Shown here: positions 45,111-58,097 of the stretch, piece after piece
How the letters are laid out: every line of letters starts with the position of its first letter
Position numbering within the stretch: position 1 is the stretch's first letter
Source of the DNA: Litsea cubeba
Taxonomy: Eukaryota > Streptophyta > Magnoliopsida > Laurales > Lauraceae
Assembly: GCA_012931725.1 (NCBI GenBank)
Contig: WHSA01001115.1
Span: 607,448 to 671,447, forward strand
Length of the DNA stretch: 64,000 bases
Reading direction: 5' to 3'
Translations under genes and position numbers: made by a program
The notes under the pieces: generated by a model
The model's database searches: none
Told to the model about the DNA's origin: nothing
What the model saw: the letters and a program-made list of their open reading frames with translations, nothing else

Positions 45111-46412
45111 AATATTCCAGATATCAAAGATGAAATTTTGAAGGAGGCACATTGTACACGTTACACCATCCACCCGGGGAGCACCAAAATGTACCAAAAT
45201 TTAAGGATACGGTTTTGGTGGGTTGGCATGAAGAATGATGTTGCTGCATTTGTGGGTAGGTGTTTTACCTGTCAGCAAGTCAAGGCCGATCACAGGAAGC
45301 CTGGAGGGTTACTTCAACCATTACCGATTCCTGAATGGAAATGGGAACATATCTCCATGGACTTTGTGTCAGGTTTTCCAAAGACCTTTAGAAACAATGA
45401 AATTATTTGGGTCATTGTGGATCGGTTGACAAAATCAGCTCACTTCATTCCCATTAGAAATCGAACATCTTTGGAGAACTTAGCACAAAGGTATGTGAAG
45501 GAGATTGTGAGATTGCATGGGGTACAGGCTTCTATTGTCTCGGATAGGGATACGAGGTTCGTATCGAATTTCTGCAAGAAGCTGCAAGCTGCGATGGGTA
45601 CAAGGTTGAGTTTTAGTACCGCATATCATCCACAAACCGATGGGCAAACAGAAAGAACGAATCAGACTCTTGAGGACATGTTGAGAGCATGTGCTTTGGA
45701 CTTTAAGGACAGTTGGGATGAACAGTTGTCACTTGTTGAGTTCGCATATAATAACAGCTACCATTCAAGTATCAAGATGGCTCCGTTCGAAGCACTTTAT
45801 GGTCGAAACTGTCGATCTCCAATTTGTTGGGAGGAGGTTGGTGATGGGAGAGTTCTTGGTCCCGATTGGGTTCAGACATCCACTGCTAATATCAAGAAGA
45901 TCAGGGACCGCATGCGGGCAGCTCAGAGTAGACAGAAAAGTTATGCGGATAATCGCCGACGGGAATTGGAATTTGCTGTGGGTGATTATGTCTTTCTTAA
46001 AGTTTCCCCGACTAAGGGAGTTATGCGTTTTGGCAAGAAAGGGAAACTGAGCCCACGGTATGTCGGGCCATTTGAAATCATCGGGCGTGTTAGTGATGGT
46101 AATGCTTATGCTCTTGGATTACCGCCTCAACTAGCCGGAGTGCACAATGTGTTTCACGTGTCCATGCTCAAGAAATATCAGCCCGACCCTTCTCATATAA
46201 TAAACTATGAATCGATTCAAGTGCAGCCAGATTTATCTTATGAGGAACGGCCAGTGAAGATCCTGGAAACTACTGAGAGAGCTTTGCGGAACCGGACAGT
46301 GAAACTAGTCAAAGTTCTATGGGAGCATCACAAACAACTTGAGTCTACTTGGGAGACAGAAGCGGAAGTCAGGAAGAGATATCCTCACCTCTTTCCATCA
46401 GGTATGTATTGA
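45111..46412 (+). pseudogene. Chromovirus integrase and chromodomain fragment, 5' truncated
   Basis: From NIPDIKDEILKEAHC on, it is nearly identical to the C-terminal half of the polyprotein at 48052-50832. It has the HHCC zinc finger, the catalytic core (MDFVSGFPKT, VSDRDTRFVS, QTDGQTERTN giving the DDE residues) and a C-terminal chromodomain (EERPVKILETTER, VKVLWEHH), ending at TGA 46412. The frame is open through 486 codons if the unrelated upstream residues are counted. RT and RNase H are missing, so the fragment is inactive. Confidence 0.9.
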
Positions 46413-46446
46413 ATTTGGAGGACCAAATTTCCTAAGGGGGGGAGTA

Positions 46447-48051
46447 TGTAATAACCTGGGCCAGATTGGGCCCAGTTTCGTTTGACCCATTGGGTTTTGG
46501 GATGGGTTGGATTTCACTAGTTACATTTGTACCTAGTCTCAGCCCATTAGTCCTAGTTGTTGTTAAGTAGTTGAAACCATATCTCCTTGTGAGGAGAATT
46601 GGTTTGGTACCCAGGGAAATCTCTGAAGGTTAGAGATCTCACCCTATCTCTTAACCCTGGAATACTTTATCTCCCTTCTTACGAATAGTCTCATTTCCAT
46701 TCTTGGGTTATAGAAAAAGGAAGAGAAGAGGGTGCAGAAGAACTGATCTTGGGAAGCAACCAAGAAGGATCTCAGAGAAGCAGAACCAGAGGATCTAATG
46801 GATGCAATACTCGAAGTCTCACATTGATCGAGCCACAGTCTTCTATACGAGGAGGTGAGTAATATTTTCAAGTGCACTGAGAAATAATATCATAGGATTG
46901 GTTGTGTATTTTGTTGATCAGATGTTGCTCTGTGATTTCTATAACAAATTGATAAAGGATTGATAATAGTAAAGACAGTAATGAAAACCCCAACGCAGAG
47001 GCTTGATTTTATACCAAATCGTCAGACACAAGGATCTGATGATTTGGATAGTATGATCATGGGCCCCACCTGATCTTAAATCTGATCCAGAGATCTGAGG
47101 GTAGATAATTGGGCGATCTCAGTGATGGAGAATCCAATTGGATTGGGTCTCATCAGTCCTCAATTTCTCATTTTGGAAATTCCAGATCGGTATAACATGG
47201 AATTGTGATTTTCGTAGACCTGGTAGTGGGACCCACTGATCCATATGATAAAGAATCACATCCATGGATCTGGAAGTGTCGACCATGGTGTAGGTGTCTT
47301 TTTTTTAAATGGGTCCCATCTGACCCTTGATCAAAAGCCTGATGTGTATGTGGCGTCATTTTGGGTTGAAATAGTGATTTTCGTAGATCTGGTTGTGGGA
47401 CCCACTGGGGCACTTGATCAGAGATCAAGGCCAGCCAGTTGATGGGCCCCTGTTGGTCAACCAAGGTGTAGTTGGCCTTTTTAGAATTGGATCCCATCTG
47501 ACCGTTGATCGTTAGAAGACAACAACCGTGGCGTCATTTATGTGTGTTTGGGATTTTTTCGTTGATGGAATTGTGGAATCCAATGGGCCACCTGATCAAA
47601 CATCAAGGCCAATCAGTTGTTGGGCCCCTGTTGGTCGACCAAGGTGAACCAGGTCCTATGGAGATCCGACCATGGAGGGCCCACCTTCTGATCACCCTTT
47701 TTCTTGAAGGCATGATTCTTTCTAGATGCTCTGTAGCAAGCCTATCATGGTTCTTTTTAGTGCTGAAATTCTGGAATATATTGTTGTAGATGAGATCTGT
47801 TAGAATCCATGTTGCTGTAGACCTCATCTTTTAATAGACTAGTAGATAAGTGAATAAAAAGAAAGAAGGGAAGAAAGTTCTGACGGCAGTGATTATATTT
47901 TACAAAATCACCAAACTAGTGGGACCCACTGATACCCACTGATACCCCTGATAAATAATCAGGATCAGCAATCTGATTGGTCCCTGATGGGCAACTAAGA
48001 TGAACCAGGTCCCATGTGAAATTGATCACTTGGGACCCACCATTTTTCTTT
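46447..48051 (+). repeat. Middle LTR of the chromovirus array, 3' truncated
   Basis: It starts TGTAATAACCTGGG just after a purine tract (46434-46446) and is nearly identical to 50867-52477. It is cut at TTTACTCC/ATACCG and joined directly to RT coding sequence, so about 1 kb of LTR, the primer site, gag and protease have been lost. Confidence 0.9.
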
Positions 48052-50832
48052 ACTCCATACCGTATGGCACCTGCCGAGTTGAAAGAACTCAAAGAACAAT
48101 TGCAGGAGTTACTAGAAAAAGGATTCATAAGACCCAGTGTATCCCCATGGGGAGCGCCAGTTTTATTCGTCAAGAAGAAGGGTGGGTCATGACGAATGTG
48201 TATTGACTATCGTCAGTTGAATCAAGTAACCATCAAGAATAAGTACCCGCTCCCACGAATTGATGAACTGTTTGATCAGCTTCAGGGTGCAAAGTATTTC
48301 TCCAAGATCGACCTCAGATCGGGATACCATCAGCTAAGGGTAAGAGAAGAAGATATACCTAGGACAGCTTTTCGAACCAGGTACGGACATTATGAATTCT
48401 TGGTAATGCCTTTTGGGTTAACCAATGCACCGGCGGTATTCATGGCGCTTATGAATCAAATTTTTAAGCCCTTTCTGGATCAGTTCGTTGTGGTATTCAT
48501 TGATGATATCCTTATCTATTCCAAGTCATTGGAAGAACATGGGGATCATCTGCGTACTTCCCTTCAATTGCTGAGACAAAATCAGCTTTATGCTAAGCTG
48601 AGTAAGTGTGACTTCTGGCTAGAACAGGTGAGCTTCTTGGGTCATATTATCTCAGGTGAAGGATTGTATGTTGATTCTAGCAAGATTGAAGCTATTTCAA
48701 ATTGGAAGAGACCGGCGAATGCATCGGAGATCCGTAGTTTTATGGGGTTAGCTGGCTACTACAGAAGGTTTGTGCAAGGTTTTTCCTCTATAGCAGGCCC
48801 GTTGACCAGGCTCACTCGGAAGAATATGCCGTTCATATGGAATGATAAATGCGAAAGAAGTCTCCAGATGCTCAAAGATAAACTGACTACAGCTCCAGTT
48901 TTAGCCCTTCGATCTGGCAGTGGAGGTTTTGTAATTTTCTGTGATGCATCACTGCATGGTTTAGGGTGCGTGCTTATGCAACACGGTAGAGTGATAGCTT
49001 ATGCATCCAGGCAGTTGAAGCCTCATGAACAGAATTATGTTACTCATGACTTAGAACTGGGTGCGGTTGTCTTTGCACTCAAGATTTGGCGGCACTACTT
49101 GTATGGTGAGGAATTTGAAGTTTATACAGATAATAAGAGTTTGAAATATGTGTTCTCGCAAAAAGATTTGAATCTACGACAGAGGAGATGGATGGAATTC
49201 TTGAAGGACTATGATTTCTCTATATTTTACCATCCGGGTAAAGCTAATGTTGTTGCTGATGCTTTAAGCAGGAAATCGGCTCAGATGGCTTCATTAACAA
49301 CTGAGAAGAAGTTGATGGAAGAGGTGGAAGAATTAAATGTAAACCTTTGGTCGATCAGCACTAAGGTGTTGTTAGGGAATTTCAGGGTCCAGCCTGAGTT
49401 GATTCAAAGGGTTAAAGACCGCCAGAAAGATGACCCGGCATTGTTGGCGATATTTAATAGAATTGATGACAAGCCAGATTTTTCCGTCCGCAGTGCTACA
49501 TTGTACTACAGGAACAGACTGTGTGTTCCGAATATTCCGGATATCAAAGATGAAATTTTGAAGGAGGCACATTGTACGCGTTACACCATCCACCCGGGGA
49601 GCACCAAAATGTACCAAAATTTAAGGATACGGTTTTGGTGGGTTGGCATGAAGAATGATGTTGCTGCATTTGTGGGTAGGTGTTTTACCTGTCAGCAAGT
49701 CAAGGCCGATCACAGGAAGCCCGGAGGGTTACTTCAACCATTACCGATTCCTGAATGGAAATGGGAACATATCTCCATGGACTTTGTGTCAGGTTTTCCA
49801 AAGACCTTTAGAAACAATGAAATTATTTGGGTCATTGTGGATCGGTTGACAAAATCAGCTCACTTCATTCCCATTAGAAATCGAACATCTTTGGAGAACT
49901 TAGCACAAAGGTATGTGAAGGAGATTGTGAGATTGCATGGGGTACCGGCTTCTATTGTCTCTGATAGGGATACGAGGTTCGTATCGAGTTTCTGGAAGAA
50001 GCTGCAAGCTGCGATGGGTACAAGGTTGAGTTTTAGTACCGCATATCATCCACAAACCGATGGGCAAACAGAAAGAACGAATCAGACTCTTGAAGACATG
50101 TTGAGAGCATGTGCTTTGGACTTTAAGGACAGTTGGGATGAACAGTTGTCACTTGTTGAGTTCGCATATAATAACAGCTACCATTCAAGTATCAAGATGG
50201 CTCCGTTCCAAGCACTTTATGGTCGAAACTGTCGATCTCCAATTTGTTGGGAGGAGGTTGGTGATGGGAGAGTTCTTGGTCCCGATTGGGTTCAGACTTC
50301 CACTGCTAATATCAAGAAGATCAGGGACCGCATGCGGGCAGCTCAGAGTAGACAGAAAAGTTATGCGGATAATCGCCGACGGGAATTGGAATTTGCTGTG
50401 GGTGATTATGTCTTTCTTAAAGTTTCCCCGACTAAGGGAGTTATGCGTTTTGGCAAGAAAGGGAAACTGAGCCCACGGTATGTCGGGCCATTTGAAATCA
50501 TCGGGCGTGTTAGTGATGGTAATGCTTATGCTCTTGGATTACCGCCTCAACTAGCCGGAGTGCACAATGTGTTTCACGTGTCCATGCTCAAGAAATATCA
50601 GCCCGACCCTTCTCATATAATAAACTATGAATCGATTCAAGTGCAGCCAGATTTATCTTATGAGGAACGGCCAGTGAAGATCCTGGAAACTACTGAGAGA
50701 GCTTTGCGGAACCGGACAGTGAAACTAGTCAAAGTTCTATGGGAGCATCACAAACAACTTGAGTCTACTTGGGAGACAGAAGCGGAAGTCAGGAAGAGAT
50801 ATCCTCACCTCTTTCCATCAGGTATGTATTGA
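48052..50832 (+). pseudogene. Chromovirus pol: RT, RNase H, integrase, chromodomain
   Basis: It begins inside the RT N-terminus (RMAPAELKELKEQL, FIRPSVSPWG). A TGA at 48190-48192 interrupts GGS/RMCIDYRQLN; after it the frame is open for 878 codons. RT catalytic residues are in FIDDILIYSK, RNase H starts at FVIFCDASLHGLGCVL, then come integrase (HPGSTKMYQNL, DRDTRF, TDGQTERTN) and a chromodomain near the end. The chromodomain and LTR type place it in the chromovirus branch, probably Tekay/Del-like. Gag and protease are missing, so it cannot move on its own. Confidence 0.92.
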
Positions 50833-50866
50833 ATTTGGAGGACCAAATTTCCTAAGGGGGGGAGTA

Positions 50867-53489
50867 TGTAATAACCTGGGCCAGATTGGGCCCAGTTTCG
50901 TTTGACCCATTGGGTTTTGGGATGGGTTGGATTTCACTAGTTACATTTGTACCTAGTCTCAGCCCATTAGTCCTAGTTGTTGTTAAGTAGTTGAAACCAT
51001 ATCTCCTTGTGAGGAGAATTGGTTTGGTACCCAAAGAAATCTCCGAAGGTTAGAGATCTCACCCTATCTCTTAACCCTGGAATACTTTATCTCCCTTCTT
51101 ACGAATAGTCTCATTTCCATTCTTGGGTTATAGAAAAATGAAGAGAAGAGGGTGCAGAAGAACTGATCTTGGGAATCAACCAAGAAGGATCTCAGAGAAG
51201 CAGAACCAGAGGATCTAGTGGATGCAATACTCGAAGTCTCACATTGATCGAGCCACAGTCTTCTATACGAGGAAGTGAGTAATATTTTCAAGTGCACTGA
51301 GAAATAATATCATAGGATTGGTTGTGTATTTTGTTGATCAGATGTTGCTCTGTGATTTCTATAACAAATTGATAAAGGATTGATAATAGTAAAGACAGTA
51401 ATGAAAACCCCAACGCAGAGGCTTGATTTTATACCAAATCGTCAGACACAAGGATCTGATGATTTGGTTAGTATGATCATGGGCCCCACCTGATCTTAAA
51501 TCTGATCCAGAGATCTGAGGGTAGATAATTGGGCGATCTCAGTGATGGAGAATCCAATTGGATTGGGTCTCATCAGTCCTCAATTCTCATTTTGGAAATT
51601 CCAGATCGGTATAACATGGAATTGTGATTTTCGTAGATCTGGTAGTGGGACCCACTGATCCATATGATCAAGAATCACATCCATGGATCTGGAAGTGTCG
51701 ACCATGGTGTAGGTGTCTTTTTTTTTAAATGGGTCCCATCTGACCCTTGATCAAAAGCCTGATGTGTATGTGGCGTCATTTTGGGTTGAAATAGTGATTT
51801 TCGTAGATCTGGTTGTGGGACCCACTGGGGCACTTGATCAGAGATCAAGGCCAGCCAGTTGATGGGCCCCTGTTGGTCGACCAAGGTGTAGTTGACCTTT
51901 TTAGAATTGGATCCTATCTGACCGTTGATCATTAGAAGACAACAACCGTGGCGGCATTTATGTATGTTTGGGATTTTTTCGTTGATGGAATTGTGGAATC
52001 CAATGGGCCACCTGATCAAACATCAAGGCCAGTCAGTTGTTGGGCCCCTGTTGGTCGAGGAAGGTGAACCAGGTCCTATGGAGAACCGACCATGGAGGGC
52101 CCACCTTCTGATCACCCTTTTTTCTTGAAGGCGTGATTCTTTCTAGATGCTCTGTAGCAAGCCTGTCATGGTTCTTTTTAGTGCTGAAATTCTGGAATAT
52201 ATTGTTGTAGATGAGATCTGTTAGAATCCATGTTGCTGTAGACCTTATCTTTTAATAGACTTGTAGATAAGTGAATAAAAAGAAAGAAGGGAAGAAAGTT
52301 CTGACGGCAGTGATTATATTTTACAAAATCACCAAACTAGTGGGACCCACTGATACCCACTGATACCCCTGATAAATAATCAGGATCAGCAATCCGATTG
52401 GTCCCTGATGGGCAACTAAGATGAACCAGGTCCCATGTGAAATTGATCACTTGGGACCCACCATTTTTCTTTACTCCTTACTGCCAAGTGTGGGAATCCT
52501 CTTGATATTAATGAATAGTATAGTTTAACTTCCCTTTATATATGCTGTGTTGTATACGGTAATGTGGGGTGTGTGGAAATTGTAGACTCACCCATTGTAC
52601 AGAAATTAACCATTAGTGCCACATAAGCGGGTACTTGAAATTTTGAATTTAAGTGGGGCATATAAATAAGCCCGATTATGTGGAACTAATTCTTTATGAA
52701 ATTAATTGGTGTTTACGGTTTGTGATAGTTGTATTGTATGAATTGATGAACACAAATGAATTATTGAAAATTTCCTGAAGGTTCTCTTTTGTTATATGAG
52801 ACAGTGAACCCTTTTTGGGTATGGGGTGATAAGGTGGACAGGGATTGAATGAATGACTATTGAATCAAACTCCAAGGAGATAGTTTTGAATAATATATGG
52901 AAAGGACTTCCTTATGGGAAGGGATTGAAACTCTGAAACTCTTAAAATAGAGTTCTTTTGAATTATAAGGACCCAAATATGGGAAGATTGAATATACTAA
53001 GGGAAAGAGATGGATGTGAAATCTCATTGAATCATAAGAAATGCTTTAGGATAATTGTTAATATTTCATTTCTTCCTCTTATTAGTTTCGTACTGAATTA
53101 TGTTAGTAAGTGACTTGTGCATTGTAATTATTGCTCACCAGTTTTCTGATAAGTGGTTTGCCCCACTTCAGGTACGAATCATTTGGGAAAACTTGGCAAC
53201 GAGGGGGGACCAGCCATTGGATTTCAACTTGCGTGGCTAATAAGAGAGCGTCAGGAATATTGGATTTGGAAATTTGAACTTTAGGGATGGATTTCATTAT
53301 TTTCAATAATGTGGAACTTATTTCTTTCTTTAGGAAATGGGAATTTTATTGATTTGAAATATTTAATTGATCTATCAAATAATTAGAAGCATTGCTCAAT
53401 TCTTTGGCATATTTGATTTATGTGGTGATTTAATATGATTTAAGTAATGTTCCGAAACCTGAAGAGCTCCAGGTTTCCGGGGTGTTACA
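50867..53489 (+). repeat. 3' LTR of the chromovirus array
   Basis: 2623 bp from TGTAATAACC to GGTGTTACA. It carries repeated GTGGGACCCACTG and GATCAAGGCC motifs, and a splice-donor-like AAGTGAGTAA near 51274. A polypurine tract precedes it (50854-50866). Confidence 0.92.
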
Positions 53490-54526
53490 GCCTCCAAATT
53501 GGTAAAGAAAATTCTCAAAATTTAAAAACATGGTTTATATGAAGGAGTGCTCAAGGTATTAGCAGCGGTACGAGAGAAAGAGCCAAATCTGGAGTGCTGG
53601 TTTCGGCGTTTCAGCATAAAATCCCTACCGTTCAATCATGACAATGTATTAGTAGTGACCCAGAATATCCATTCCTCATATAATGACCCACTATTGCTTT
53701 TGGAGTTTCAGCCTAAATCCTAACCCTTTATCATGACACCCATCATTTATTAGCTATGACCCAGAAGGCCCATTTGCCAGATCATGGCTCTCTGCCACTC
53801 AACAGTCAATAGTGCTAATGGCCAAGTGTGGACCACAAGATGCACGCCCAGATTTTGAGCTGTTAAGCCAAAATAATCTCTGGGCTGTTTAACTTAATAG
53901 ACCATCTCAGACATTCAAGATGAAGCAAAAGATCGAAAATCAAATAGATCAAAGAGGAATCATCTCCATCTCATAGAAAATAGAAGAACACAAAAAACAC
54001 TATGAACATACCACATTCTATACACGTCGACCCTCACTAGTTTTAGCAAGGGTTGACGCCGACTCTAGGAAAAAAAAAGGTAAAAAAAAAAAAGAAAAAA
54101 GTAAAAATAGGATTTCTTGGCATGAAGGTCGGTTTGGGGTGAGGTTTGCTAAAGTGAGATTTTTGGACCACCAGTAATCTAAAGTGTTTTTTTTTTTTAT
54201 TAAAATCCTCAAAAAGTCCAAAAGCTTATATTCCAATGACAAAAAGGCATCACTTTTTTTTTTTAACTTATCTTCTTTTCTTATCTTTTTAATTTGGTAC
54301 TTCACCTCACTTCACTTTAAAAGTAAACTGAAGTGAAGCCTCAAATCAAGATAATATATTACCAGGTAGTCTAATCATAATATTATAGCTTTCGGTCTTT
54401 AATGACTTGCTAAGGAATCTTTTTGACCTTTTATTGTAAGAAGCAAATGGCCTTTTGTCATTTAGTGGCTTTAAAATGTTACTTTTTGACTTATTTTTTT
54501 TTTAAATAAGGGGGAAGTTTTATACT
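53490..54526. other. Intergenic sequence
   Basis: No gene is supported. There are several A or T runs, and a short inverted motif CTTCACTTTAAAAGTAAACTGAAGTG near 54309, probably part of an old MITE. Confidence 0.5.
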
Positions 54527-54535
54527 TTTAATATA

Positions 54536-54578
54536 GAGTGTTGCTACCTGCACACTGATTTTGCCTCTCCACACACTG
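54536..54578. repeat. Left terminal inverted repeat of the MULE
   Basis: About 43 bp, with roughly 36 matching the right end. CACACTG occurs repeatedly in and after it. Confidence 0.88.
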
Positions 54579-55069
54579 TATCTCTTTACACACTGATGTT
54601 AAGTGTAAAACAGGCCATTTGTTTCTCTCTACACTCTGCATTTTTCCTGAAACGCCCTTGCTTGGACTCATCGTATTTCTCCCTACACTCGACATTTCAA
54701 CTCTCTTCCCTCCCATTTTCATCCCTTTTACACAGTTCAATTCACTGTCTAGGTTTTCCGACGGTGAGTTCACAAGGTGACGATCAGGCAGATCTCGACG
54801 AGCTCCCCCACCGCAACGGTTTCGATCTGGACGAGGTCCCCAACAAAGCCCCCCATCTAAACTTTGCTCTCTTTGCTTTCTTCATCTTCAGTGCATTTCC
54901 GTTCCAAATTCAACGATCTATGTGAGTGATTTCCATCTGTTTGTATGTTTAGAAATGCTTTTAGTTTTTGTTTAAGTTTCATTATTTGGTTTCTTGAAAT
55001 GGTTTTCCTTGCCTCCACTGCATCTCTGTATCCCATTTTGAGTTGTTTTTTTTTTTTTCAAATTCTCGT

Positions 55070-55265
55070 GTCCGTTCGGTATTACCAGTCCGAATACGAA
55101 GAAAATACTCGGTCTCATTGTATCGTAAAATCTTTAATTGTACGGCATATGAGTCCGAGGAGATGGTATTTAGATGGCACAATGGAACCGAACGGTTGTT
55201 GTACTCACGGCGAGGTACTGCCGAATGAACAGTTCCCACACGGTTACTCAGGGCCGAACAGGTTC
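55070..55265. repeat. Array of short CGG...CCG hairpins, left
   Basis: A run of about six imperfect hairpins of the form YCGG-N8-10-CCGA, for example TTCGGTATTACCAGTCCGAA and CGGCGAGGTACTGCCG, spaced about 30-45 bp. It begins about 535 bp from the left end of the MULE. Confidence 0.6.
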
Positions 55266-55317
55266 ACTGAATTTTTTCTGTACTTATTTTAGCCTTGTAT
55301 TTTTATTTTTTTTAAAT

Positions 55318-57062
55318 ATGGATGTGCCCAGTACCTCCAGGGTTCGACCCACTGCATCGCACAGGAGACTGCATCAGAGATTAGTCGCTGATGATATAGC
55401 TGAAAGTCCGAAGGAAGTGGACGCTCAAGAAGCAGTGGAAGAACCTGTTCAAGCCCAAGAGCAACCAGAAGTCCATGGACAGGCAGAAGCGGGTCAATGA
55501 ACTTCAATTGCTAACTTTTCTAGATCTAGAGAAATTCCTCGGGGGCCGACAAGTTTGTCTCTACTACACAGTTTTAGGACTCATATTGCTTTTAGTATTT
55601 GGCAGCAGCAGGTTTGTGATTAATCTTGATTAACGTGTTGTAACTATTTATTACATTCACTAATTTGTTTTTTATTACGTATTGTAGGAGAGACCGCCAC
55701 TTAAATGCCTAAGCCATGCCCAAAAAATCAGTGAATGAGCATGGAATTCAGAAAGAAGGCAAAATACACTATTTCGTGGACTCATTGGTCGTTCAGGGTT
55801 GGCTCCACTGGTGGCGACATCCTATCGTTTCATCAACAAGAACATGGTGTCAGCCCTTATGGAAAGATGGCAGCCTGAGACAAACACATTCCACATGCCT
55901 GTCGGTGAGATGACGATCACCCTTGATGACGTAGGCACCATTCTAAGGATACCGGTGACCGAAAAATCTGTATCAGTGGAGCCACTACCATTTGAGCGAG
56001 CAAAGATGCTTGTAGAGCATGGCCTTGGAGTCACATCCCAGCAGGCACACGAAGAGGTTGCAGTTGTGCGAGGCTCGTTGGTTAGACTGGAGTGGCTGAG
56101 GGACCTATATGGAGTCGTGACAAATGCGGAGCCAGAATAGCACATTAGGCATGCCGCTAGAGCATACATATTGTATATATTGGGTTGTACACTCTTTACA
56201 GACAAGAGTGGCACTAGGGTCCCGGTTATGTATTTAAGGCTACTAATGAACTTCGATGAGGCACGCACATATGCTTGGGGAGCTACTGCTCTTGCGTACC
56301 TATACCGACAGTTGGGGTTTGCTACCTGGATTGGTGTTAGGCAGATTGCGGGATATTTGACTCTTCTGGAGGCTTGGATTTACGAGCATTTCCCTAGGTG
56401 CAGGCCTAATGCCAATCGCACATACACAGATAACCTACCGCGTGTGCATCGTTGGGTGCCACGAAAAGAGTCTGGGGACCAAATGTCCAACCTGCGGTCA
56501 TTACGAGAGGCACTTGACGATCTTGGTGCCCATGAGGTAAGGTTTTACAATTTATAGCATAAAAATTGAATGAATTAGAGAAAAATCTTTTGTTGTCTAA
56601 TGCACTTGTTCATTAATGTTGCAGGTAGTTTGGGACCCTTATCGAGAGCACAGGGCAGATCACCCATTTCACGAGGTTGCTTATTACACTAGCTGTCTTA
56701 AATGCATGGAAATCGTTGAGCCATATCATCCTGATCGGGTGCTGAGCCAGTTTGGTAGGGTCCAACGCATTCCCCCCACTCCACTAGCTCCACAGCGTGC
56801 CACTAGGGGTGCCACCGCAAACCAGTATCGGATCGCATACCATTACTTGGACCAGATATGGGATAGATGGCATAACCATCTGTTGTATCAGATGGAGCGT
56901 TCTGTGCCTGTGGCGCATCCGTGGGATTGCGCACCCAATTATATGCAATGGTTCACACGAGTGTCGCACCCGATAATTCAGAACCCTAAACATCGCTCCA
57001 CGTTTAATCCGCGTGTTCAGGATTCGGTTGGCAGCTCTTCTATAGACCCCCGATTGATATGA
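55318..57062 (+). pseudogene. Plant-mobile-domain (PMD) gene carried by the MULE
   Basis: Three exons join in phase 0: 55318-55611, 55688-56536 and 56625-57062, with GT..AG introns. The product has a Pro/Glu-rich N-terminus (MDVPSTSRVRPTASHRRLHQ) and then the aminotransferase-like plant mobile domain shared with the MAIN/MAIL proteins: TNTFHMPVGEMTITLDDVGT, FDEARTYAWGATALAYLYRQ, WIYEHFPRC. A WDPY and C-terminal HRSTFNPR region follow. In-frame stops at 55498, 55736 and 56138 make this copy non-functional as it stands. PMD proteins act in transposon silencing and nuclear processes in the host, and PMD genes are known passengers of Mutator and gypsy elements. A further open segment at 57122-57346 may be a last exon. 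Lack of frameshifts suggests decay is recent. Confidence 0.85.
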
Positions 57063-57121
57063 TGCCCATCATGTTTTAACTACTATATTATGTCTATTCA
57101 TCTGAACAAACTGACTAAGTT

Positions 57122-57346
57122 ATGCATTATGTGATCAATGAACAACGCATAGTGAACGCTCAAAGTATTATTCAGCCGATTCTAAGGAGAGGGCATAGTT
57201 TGAGTGTCCGAGATCCTGAAGCCTTGTACATGGCCATAGAGGATGTCAACAGGCTGCTAGATGGAGCTCTTTCAGAAGATCTTGTTCGAAGATCGCCTCG
57301 CAGCGAGACACGTACTTATAGCCGCAGAGGGAGACGTGGGATCTAG
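57122..57346 (+). other. Possible last exon of the PMD gene
   Basis: An open stretch IIQPILRRGHSLSVRDPEAL and MAIEDVNRLLDGALSEDL, ending in an Arg-rich tail (SETRTYSRRGRRGI) and a stop. It is like the C-termini of some PMD proteins, but no clear splice pair links it to the previous exon. Confidence 0.4.
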
Positions 57347-57611
57347 GATGTGGGCTTATCATCTGCTCATTATTTTTTTTATGTGGAATTTAATTGATGT
57401 TTTTGTAAACGGATATATGATTTTTGGAAATTTTTGGACCTTTGTTTTGTTGTTCCTTGTACAAGACGATCAAATACTAATGGAAGGAAACTTTTTGGAT
57501 CTCGGTACTTTATTGTGTATTTTGTGGTATCAAATTAAATACTTAGGACTCATAAAAGTTTGTATGTATGTCCCATCTAAGGAATAAAAAAAAAGTGAGG
57601 ATTTAATACAT

Positions 57612-57775
57612 GTTCGGCATCTCAGGGCCGATAGTCTAATATCTTCTAGGCGTCTCATGACCGACAATTTAATAATTGTTCGGCGTAACACGGTCGTATA
57701 GAAGGGATTTATCCGGTCATAAGTATCCGATCATCCTAAGATGGTTCGGTTATACAGAACCGTGCAATATAAGAA
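57612..57775. repeat. Array of short CGG...CCG hairpins, centre
   Basis: About five units, such as TTCGGCATCTCAGGGCCGA and GGTTCGGTTATACAGAACCG, at 30-40 bp spacing, in the region between the 3' ends of the two genes. Confidence 0.6.
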
Positions 57776-58097
57776 ATTAGCAAATAAATAATTGGGCCAT
57801 GCAACATTAAAATAAATGAAAGGTTCTTTTATAACAGCACAAATAAAAATTATTACAACAAGACTCATCAAATTAAAATGTTACATCTGTCTACATCCTT
57901 ATGTAATGAAATAGTCATTCCAACTTGATGGTTTCGCTTATGGCAACTGATGGACTGATAATTTCTCTAATTGTTGTATCCAAGATTGATAAGCTGTATC
58001 CCAACCATTTGCAGAGGGATGATGGTGACGCCGCCAATTAGTAGCAATGGGTGGAACTGGATGACCTTGTACAAGGAAAACCTACACAAGGAAATTA

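Larger units (their letters stand above)
45091..53495 (+). mobile_element. Rearranged chromovirus (gypsy) array: IN-chromodomain / LTR / RT-IN-chromodomain / LTR
   Basis: A truncated polyprotein end (45111-46412) is followed by an LTR cut short at 48051, a polyprotein lacking gag and protease (48052-50832), and a full LTR (50867-53489). The repeat from integrase to LTR recurs with an offset of exactly 4420 bp and is nearly identical. Both outer edges are next to GCCTCCAA (45091 and 53490). The left junction also shows GGTGTTACA, the last 9 bp of the LTR, directly before the integrase fragment. This looks like unequal recombination sharing a middle LTR, followed by deletions. Confidence 0.8.

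Noticed and set aside
47168..47827. Small frames in the middle LTR
   Set aside because: They are repeated in the other LTR with differing lengths and hold no domain. They are chance openings in GGGACCC-rich sequence.
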